From Verrucomicrobiota bacterium (GTDB lineage: Bacteria; Verrucomicrobiota; Verrucomicrobiia; Chthoniobacterales; UBA10450): DNA of 11,047 nt. The DNA lies in the NCBI GenBank assembly GCA_003218615.1, contig QHOD01000140.1, forward strand, positions 1 to 11,047, in the 5' to 3' direction. The notes under the pieces were generated by a model. It was given only the letters and a program-made list of their open reading frames with translations. It ran no database searches and was not told the origin of the DNA. The stretch's first letter is position 1. Every line of letters starts with the position of its first letter. The position numbers and the translations under genes are program-made. Below are positions 7,356 to 11,047 of this stretch, one piece after another.

Positions 7356-7517
7356 ATGAACATGAAACCAACAATCGAGATCAATGAAGTAACCTTCGAG
7401 ACCGAAGGTTTGAAATCTAGTCAACCAGTGCTGGTCGAGTTTGCCACAAGGATGGAGCCTTCCTTCGATGACGTTGGACGGAATCCCGAAGGAGCGAAGT
7501 TTGGACAAAAGAAACGG
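7356..7517 (+). pseudogene. Thioredoxin relic lacking the CGPC active site
   Basis: The first 54 codons of the long open frame at 7356-8114 look like a damaged thioredoxin. IEINEVTFETEGLKSSQPVL followed by VEF matches the usual first strand, helix and second strand. MEPSFDDVGRNPEGAKFG then matches the segment after the active site (PxLDExAxxxxGKVKFG). Between the two, where W-C-G-P-C belongs, about eight to ten residues are missing. The second half of the fold is also absent, and the frame passes directly into the signal peptide of the next protein. It therefore cannot act as a thiol redox protein. The reading frame has stayed open, so a translated N-terminal extension of the downstream protein is possible, but it would bury the signal peptide. 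I infer an in-frame deletion plus truncation of an old thioredoxin gene. Confidence 0.6.
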
Positions 7518-8114
7518 ATGAAGATCGAAACTTATTTGTTCATTGCAGGCGGACTAATCTGTATGGTTGGCATTCAAGCACCAATTGTCTCAGCAGAGGA
7601 AGACGGCGCGGCTTATGTGAAGTCCCAACCGATCGAGAAAGGCAAAGCGCCTGGGATGCAAGTTCAGCTTTTGAGTGAAAATCACGAACGCAAGGAATAT
7701 GCGGTGATTTTCACCAAGGGAGACGAAGCATTTTCAGGTTTGAATGAGTTTGCCGAGAAATTTCATGTGACTAGCGCTCATTTCACGGCGATTGGCGCCT
7801 TGCGCGGAGCGACACTCGCCTGGTTTTCACCTGAGCGAAAAATGTACAAAAAGATTCCCGTAGAAGGCCAGCTCGAGGTTGCTTCAATGATCGGCGACAT
7901 CGCACTATTCAATGGAAAGCCCGTTGTTCACACCCACATGGTGGTCGGCCTTCCTGACGGAACCGCCAGAGCAGGGCATGTCCTCGAGGCACACGTCTGG
8001 CCTACACTCGAAGTCATGGTCACAGTTGAGTCGAATGCCATGCGCAAGAGTCTTGATCCAGAAACTGGATTAGCGCTGATTGATCCAAGCCTGGCGAATA
8101 AGGAAGAGAAATAA
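7518..8114 (+). CDS. Exported PPC/DUF296-domain protein
   Basis: A 198-residue protein if started at the ATG at 7518, which I prefer because a signal peptide begins there: MKIE, a hydrophobic core at 6-22 and a likely cut after VSA (residues 24-26). The PPC (plant and prokaryote conserved, DUF296) domain spans about 48-172. Its hallmarks are AHFTAIGALRGATLAWF (87-103), GDIALFNGKPVVHTHM (126-141), and GLPDGTARAGHVLEAHV (144-160). His138, His140 and His154 are the expected metal-site histidines of the trimeric family. The function of bacterial PPC proteins is unsettled. Export to the periplasm is less usual, as most single-domain members lack a signal. The frame is open back to 7356 through the thioredoxin relic. 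The ribosome binding site at 7518 is weak (GGAGCGAAG is too far upstream). A dehydrogenase gene follows after 24 nt. Confidence 0.8.
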   Translation: MKIETYLFIAGGLICMVGIQAPIVSAEEDGAAYVKSQPIEKGKAPGMQVQLLSENHERKEYAVIFTKGDEAFSGLNEFAEKFHVTSAHFTAIGALRGATLAWFSPERKMYKKIPVEGQLEVASMIGDIALFNGKPVVHTHMVVGLPDGTARAGHVLEAHVWPTLEVMVTVESNAMRKSLDPETGLALIDPSLANKEEK

Positions 8115-8138
8115 CTACAGCCTGAAGAGGAAACGAAA

Positions 8139-9023
8139 ATGAAAATTGGTTTTATCGGTCTCGGCATAATGGGCAGCCGCATGGCAGAAAACCTACAAAA
8201 GCATGGTTACCCATTGGTCGTCTTCAATCGCACTCGCGCCAAAGCGGAGCCACTGCTCGGTCCCTGCGGAACTTTTTCTGATTCTCCGGCAAAACTCGCC
8301 GAACAAGTCGACGGGCTGTTCACAATGCTGGCCCATCCGGACGCGGTCGAAGAAGCAGCTCTGGGCGCCAATGGATTTTTGAATCACCTCCGGTCAAATG
8401 CACTTTGGGTCGATTGTAGTTCCGTAAACCCATCGTTCTCGAAGAAGATGGCCGCCGAAGCAGTGCGTCGCGAGGTTCATTTTGTCGACGCGCCGGTGAC
8501 CGGCTCCGCTGGCCCGGCCGCGGAAGCGAAGCTCATTTTTTGGGTGGGAGGCGATGCAGCCGACCTGGAGAGGATTCGCCCGCTCCTGCTGTGCATGGGC
8601 AACAAGATTGTTCACGCCGGCGGACACGGGATGGGAACTTCCATGAAAATGGTGGTCAATCTTTTGTTAGGCACCGGAATGGCCGCGTTCGCCGAAGCGA
8701 TGGCTCTGGGCGAGGGGCTGGGAATCTCGCGAAAAATGCTGTTTGACTCTCTGCTCGGCACGCCGGCGGTCGCACCGTTTCTCGCGTCGAAGCGGGAAAA
8801 AATCGAGAGCGAAAATTACGAAGCCGAATTTCCGTTACGCTGGATGCAAAAGGACATGCATCTCGCATCGGTGAGTGCGTACGAATCTGGTGTGGCCATG
8901 CCGATAACTGATGTGACCAAAGAAATGTATCGACTGGCCATGCGCGGCGGACACGACACAGAGGATTTTTCGGCCATCTACGAATTCACGATGGGCGGGA
9001 ATAGAAAAGAGCGGGGAGCTTAG
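8139..9023 (+). CDS. NAD(P)-dependent beta-hydroxyacid dehydrogenase, glyoxylate/succinic-semialdehyde reductase type (first of a pair)
   Basis: A 294-residue cytoplasmic oxidoreductase of the 3-hydroxyisobutyrate dehydrogenase superfamily, which interconverts small hydroxy acids or alcohols and their oxo forms. The Rossmann motif IGFIGLGIMGSRMAENL is at 3-19, and FNRTRAKAEP at 29-38 ends the second strand; Arg31 there suggests NADPH preference. The substrate loop is DAPVTGSAGPAAEAKL (117-132). Catalytic Lys170 lies in GMGTSMKMVVN with Asn174. The C-terminal helical domain has FPLRWMQKDMHLA (231-243), including Lys238, and AMPITDVTKEMY. Length and motif order agree with the plant and bacterial GLYR clade, so glyoxylate or succinic semialdehyde reduction is the best guess; the exact substrate is open. 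The start has AGAGG at an 8-nt spacing. The second copy begins 8 nt after the stop. Confidence 0.9.
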   Translation: MKIGFIGLGIMGSRMAENLQKHGYPLVVFNRTRAKAEPLLGPCGTFSDSPAKLAEQVDGLFTMLAHPDAVEEAALGANGFLNHLRSNALWVDCSSVNPSFSKKMAAEAVRREVHFVDAPVTGSAGPAAEAKLIFWVGGDAADLERIRPLLLCMGNKIVHAGGHGMGTSMKMVVNLLLGTGMAAFAEAMALGEGLGISRKMLFDSLLGTPAVAPFLASKREKIESENYEAEFPLRWMQKDMHLASVSAYESGVAMPITDVTKEMYRLAMRGGHDTEDFSAIYEFTMGGNRKERGA

Positions 9024-9027
9024 CTCC
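9015..9027 (+). promoter_or_regulatory. Perfect palindrome over the stop codon and the next gene's ribosome binding site
   Basis: GGAGCT and AGCTCC flank a single T, with the stop codon of the first dehydrogenase in the centre. The left arm contains the GGGGAG ribosome binding sequence of the second gene (ATG at 9032). As RNA it could fold as a 5-bp stem with a 3-nt loop and hide the binding site until a ribosome ending the first gene opens it. The coupling is inferred from the layout. Confidence 0.35.
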
Positions 9028-9031
9028 ACAT

Positions 9032-9925
9032 ATGATAAAGACAATCTCCTATCTCGGTCTCGGGACCATGGGCAGCGGCATGGCGTCTAACCTTCTCAAA
9101 GCCGGTTACAAACTTACCGTCTGGAATCGCAGCGCTGAAAAATGTGAACCGTTCGCCAGGAAAGGCGCGCGTGTAGCTGAGAGTCCAGCGGACGCCGTCC
9201 GCGATGTCGATCTTGTCATCTACTGTTTGAGTAACGAGGAAGCCGTCGAGGAAGTTGTCTTTGGCGCAAAAGGAATTCTAAGTGGCAGCAGCGAAGGCCA
9301 GATCGCGATCGATATGAGCACGGTTCTTCCCGCGACGAGTCTGCGAGAGCAGGAAGCCTATGCAGAGCACGGTGTCGATTTTCTCGATGCACCCGTCTTT
9401 GGCAGCAAAAAGGAATCCGCGGATGCCAAGCTTTGGATTATGGCCGCGGGCAACAAGGCCATTTACGAAAAAGCTAAACCAGTCTTGGAGCACTTGGGCC
9501 AAACCGTTCACTACCTTGGCAAAAGCGGAAATGCCGCGGTCATGAAGCTGGTGGGAAATCTCATTGTGGCGTTGGAAATGGAAGCGCTCGCGGAGGGGCT
9601 GGTCCTCGCGCAGAAGGCTGGCCTTGATCTGAACACCGTGATGGAAGTTGTAAAAGTTGCCGACTTCCGCTCACCGCTGCTCGTGAGCAATGGTCCGAAC
9701 ATTCTGAAACGCGATTTTTCTCCCAGCTTCGCACTCAAGCTCATGCTCAAAGACGCGGGCCTCATTGAGAAATTTGCTGGAAGTCTGCAGTCACCCATTC
9801 CGGCGCTGCGCGTTGTCGAAAAAAATCTTGAATCGGCCGTTACGCTTGGCTTCGGGAAAGAGAACGCCTCCGCTGTAATCAAGGCGCTCGAAAAAGAAGC
9901 GGGCGTCGAAGTGAAAGCACGTTGA
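9032..9925 (+). CDS. NAD(P)-dependent beta-hydroxyacid dehydrogenase, glyoxylate/succinic-semialdehyde reductase type (second of a pair)
   Basis: A 297-residue paralogue of the gene before it. The Rossmann motif YLGLGTMGSGMASNLLKAGY is at 7-26, with VWNRSAEKCEP at 30-40 (an NRS end of the second strand, again favouring NADPH). The substrate loop is DAPVFGSKKESADAKLWIM (119-137), which resembles the APVSGSKKPAEDG loop of GLYR enzymes. Catalytic Lys172 is in NAAVMKLVGN (167-176) with Asn176. SFALKLMLKDAGL in the C-terminal domain holds the second conserved Lys. Alpha-helical C-terminal segments complete the fold, so the protein looks intact. The two copies have clearly diverged (different loop residues), which suggests different substrates rather than a recent duplication. 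The substrate is not identifiable from sequence. Nothing well-formed as a terminator follows. Confidence 0.9.
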   Translation: MIKTISYLGLGTMGSGMASNLLKAGYKLTVWNRSAEKCEPFARKGARVAESPADAVRDVDLVIYCLSNEEAVEEVVFGAKGILSGSSEGQIAIDMSTVLPATSLREQEAYAEHGVDFLDAPVFGSKKESADAKLWIMAAGNKAIYEKAKPVLEHLGQTVHYLGKSGNAAVMKLVGNLIVALEMEALAEGLVLAQKAGLDLNTVMEVVKVADFRSPLLVSNGPNILKRDFSPSFALKLMLKDAGLIEKFAGSLQSPIPALRVVEKNLESAVTLGFGKENASAVIKALEKEAGVEVKAR

Positions 9926-10308
9926 CCCTTGGTCCCGTTAATCATTCTCTTCAAAAGAGAGAGCACGAATCACCTCGCGAGCGGCATTGAAAAATCCCTC
10001 ACGCGCGCAATAGCAGCGGCCTGACCGCAAACGGTATCTTCGGGGGGATGAAAACGAACAGGTTTCTGGCCGGCGTATTCGTCTTGGATGCGCCTTGCCT
10101 TGATAGGCGGCGGATTGTTGGTAATTGTGCTCGTGTTCGGCACCGCTCTGCAGCGACTGGGACGCACTCGGGATACGGATGATTTACGCGGCCATTTACT
10201 ATCTGCTGCTGGCAGCTCGGACGGATGATCGCCTCTCGATCGATCACCTGTGCCGAAAAAACTCCGGCCGACTACACGGGGGAACCAAATAAAGAAAGAA
10301 ACGACGCT
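9926..10308. other. Intergenic stretch before the SDR gene
   Basis: It holds a short stem TCTCTT/AAGAGA with a CAA loop (9946-9960) but no T-run after it, so a terminator is doubtful. It also holds pieces of a membrane protein in three frames (10048-10292, listed separately). The SDR promoter may lie here; I see no clear -35/-10 pair. Confidence 0.4.
10048..10292 (+). pseudogene. Probable decayed small membrane protein gene
   Basis: Three plus-strand frames carry consecutive protein-like, partly hydrophobic pieces. Frame one (ATG 10048) begins MKTNRFLAGVFVL and then becomes polar until its stop at 10180. Frame two (ATG 10088, stop 10226-10228, 46 residues) has MRLALIGGGLLVIVLVFG, a good transmembrane helix, then ALQRLGRTRDTDDLRG. 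Frame three (ATG 10179, stop 10290-10292) has MIYAAIYYLLLAARTDD. Read together with two frameshifts they would give a small protein with a signal or helix, a second helix and a third. Frame two alone could also be a real single-helix peptide. There is no known family and no good ribosome binding site; GGGGGG touches the first ATG. Confidence 0.3.
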
Positions 10309-11047
10309 ATGAATTTGCAATTGGATGGAAAGAAAGCCTTGGTCACAGGCTCGACGGCCGGAATCGGGTTCGCGATCGCCCGCGCGCTGGCGCGAGAGGG
10401 AGCGTCCGTCGTGATCACAGGCCGGACTCAACGGCGGGTGGATGGCGCAATCGAGAGCATCCGGAATGAAGTTCACGGCGCGAAAGTCAGCGGGATCGCT
10501 GCAGATCTTGCTATGCCGGACGGGATCTCAAAAAGTATTCAGGCTGTCCCGGCTCTCGATGTTCTGGTCAATAATCTTGGTATATACGAGGTCAAACCAT
10601 TCGAGGAGATCACTGACGCAGACTGGCACGCGATTATCGAGACAAACTTTATGAGCGGCGTCCGCCTCTCGCGCCATTACCTGCCGCGGATGAAAGCCGC
10701 CAATTGGGGTCGCATCATTTTCGTTTCGAGCGAGTCCGCAACAAACATCCCTGTCGAAATGATTCATTACGGCGTCACGAAGACGATGCAGGTCGCGCTC
10801 GCGCGAGGTTTAGCGGAAACGACCGCGGGTAGCGCTGTCACGGTGAATTCGGTGCTAGCGGGGCCAACCCGGTCGGAAGGGGTTGAAAAATTCATCGCGG
10901 ACATGGCAAGAACGAAAAACGTCACACCCGATGACGTGGAAAAGGAATTCTTTCACACAGCACGGCCCAGCTCGCTTTTGCAGCGTTTCGCCACCTCGGA
11001 TGAAGTAGCCGCGTTAGTTGCATTCGTGGCCAGTCCTCTATCGTCGG
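10309..11047 (+). CDS. Short-chain dehydrogenase/reductase (SDR), C-terminal end cut by window edge
   Basis: A classical SDR oxidoreductase; 246 residues are visible and the frame is open at the right edge, with only the last few dozen residues likely missing. The cofactor motif TGSTAGIG is at 13-20. Arg39 in ITGRTQRR suggests NADP(H). The adenine-ring motif AADLA is at 64-68, and NNLG at 88-91 replaces the usual NNAG. The catalytic residues are Asn113, Ser141 (in VSSESA), Tyr154 and Lys158 (YGVTK). NSVLAGPTRSEGVEKF (180-195) is the region after the active site, where the usual PGxxxT appears as AGPTRSEG. The segment at 195-225 is longer than in the shortest family members. The start has AAAGAAAG about 10 nt upstream, a weak site. 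Substrate unknown; FabG-like fatty acid reduction is less likely than a secondary SDR role, because the usual FabG context is absent. Confidence 0.92.
   Translation, partial: MNLQLDGKKALVTGSTAGIGFAIARALAREGASVVITGRTQRRVDGAIESIRNEVHGAKVSGIAADLAMPDGISKSIQAVPALDVLVNNLGIYEVKPFEEITDADWHAIIETNFMSGVRLSRHYLPRMKAANWGRIIFVSSESATNIPVEMIHYGVTKTMQVALARGLAETTAGSAVTVNSVLAGPTRSEGVEKFIADMARTKNVTPDDVEKEFFHTARPSSLLQRFATSDEVAALVAFVASPLSS

Noticed and set aside
9946..9960. Possible intrinsic terminator after the second dehydrogenase
   Set aside because: The stem TCTCTT/AAGAGA is short and A/T-rich, and no T-run follows on the plus strand.
9511..9966. A 151-codon minus-strand frame opposite the second dehydrogenase
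   Set aside because: Antisense to a gene with all catalytic motifs; its Ser/Phe-rich composition is what an antisense frame gives.
9970..10476. A 168-codon minus-strand frame across the intergenic region and the SDR start
   Set aside because: It overlaps the N-terminal cofactor motif of the SDR, and its product is Arg/Pro/Ser-rich without any recognisable motif.
1..11047. CRISPR array, tRNA or rRNA gene, transposase, phage gene or toxin-antitoxin pair
   Set aside because: I found no regularly spaced repeats, cloverleaf-like segments, conserved rRNA stretches or transposase motifs on either strand.

Overview
This is an ordinary bacterial chromosomal segment, a little over half G+C by eye, carrying respiration, signalling and general redox genes. 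I see no phage, plasmid, CRISPR, insertion-sequence or RNA-gene signal. The gene style leans towards a soil Verrucomicrobiota member (Chthoniobacterales/Spartobacteria type) or a similar Gram-negative lineage: a caa3-type oxidase, a multi-PAS/GAF NarL-type kinase, a Lys-rich extension on the response regulator, and decayed gene pieces between genes. This placement is inference only, with low to moderate confidence.

Left half (1-6552), all on the minus strand. ctaC encodes cytochrome c oxidase subunit II with a fused cytochrome c domain. It overlaps the start of ctaD (subunit I) by an ATGA; ctaD runs off the left edge. After about 430 bases without a convincing gene comes a two-component system whose two genes also share an ATGA overlap. 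It consists of a 1266-residue hybrid-free sensor kinase (membrane DUF4118 module, alternating PAS and GAF domains, HisKA_3/HATPase core) and a NarL/LuxR-type response regulator. What the kinase senses cannot be read from the sequence.

Middle (6553-6726) is a divergent intergenic stretch holding a REP-like compound palindrome. Right half (6727-11047) is on the plus strand: a small basic ORF, a SRPBCC/polyketide-cyclase-like protein, a thioredoxin relic without its CGPC active site that reads in frame into an exported PPC/DUF296 protein, and two tandem beta-hydroxyacid dehydrogenases of the glyoxylate/succinic-semialdehyde reductase type. Then come a probably decayed small membrane gene and an SDR oxidoreductase cut by the right edge. 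Short gaps (16, 24 and 8 nt) suggest that 6872-9925 is co-transcribed; detoxification of small aldehydes or keto acids is plausible for the two reductases but is not shown.

The most interesting items are the thioredoxin relic at 7356-7517, the duplicated PAS-GAF kinase, the REP-like element at 6656-6708 and the frameshifted membrane-gene remnant at 10048-10292. I found no convincing evidence of a new biological system.
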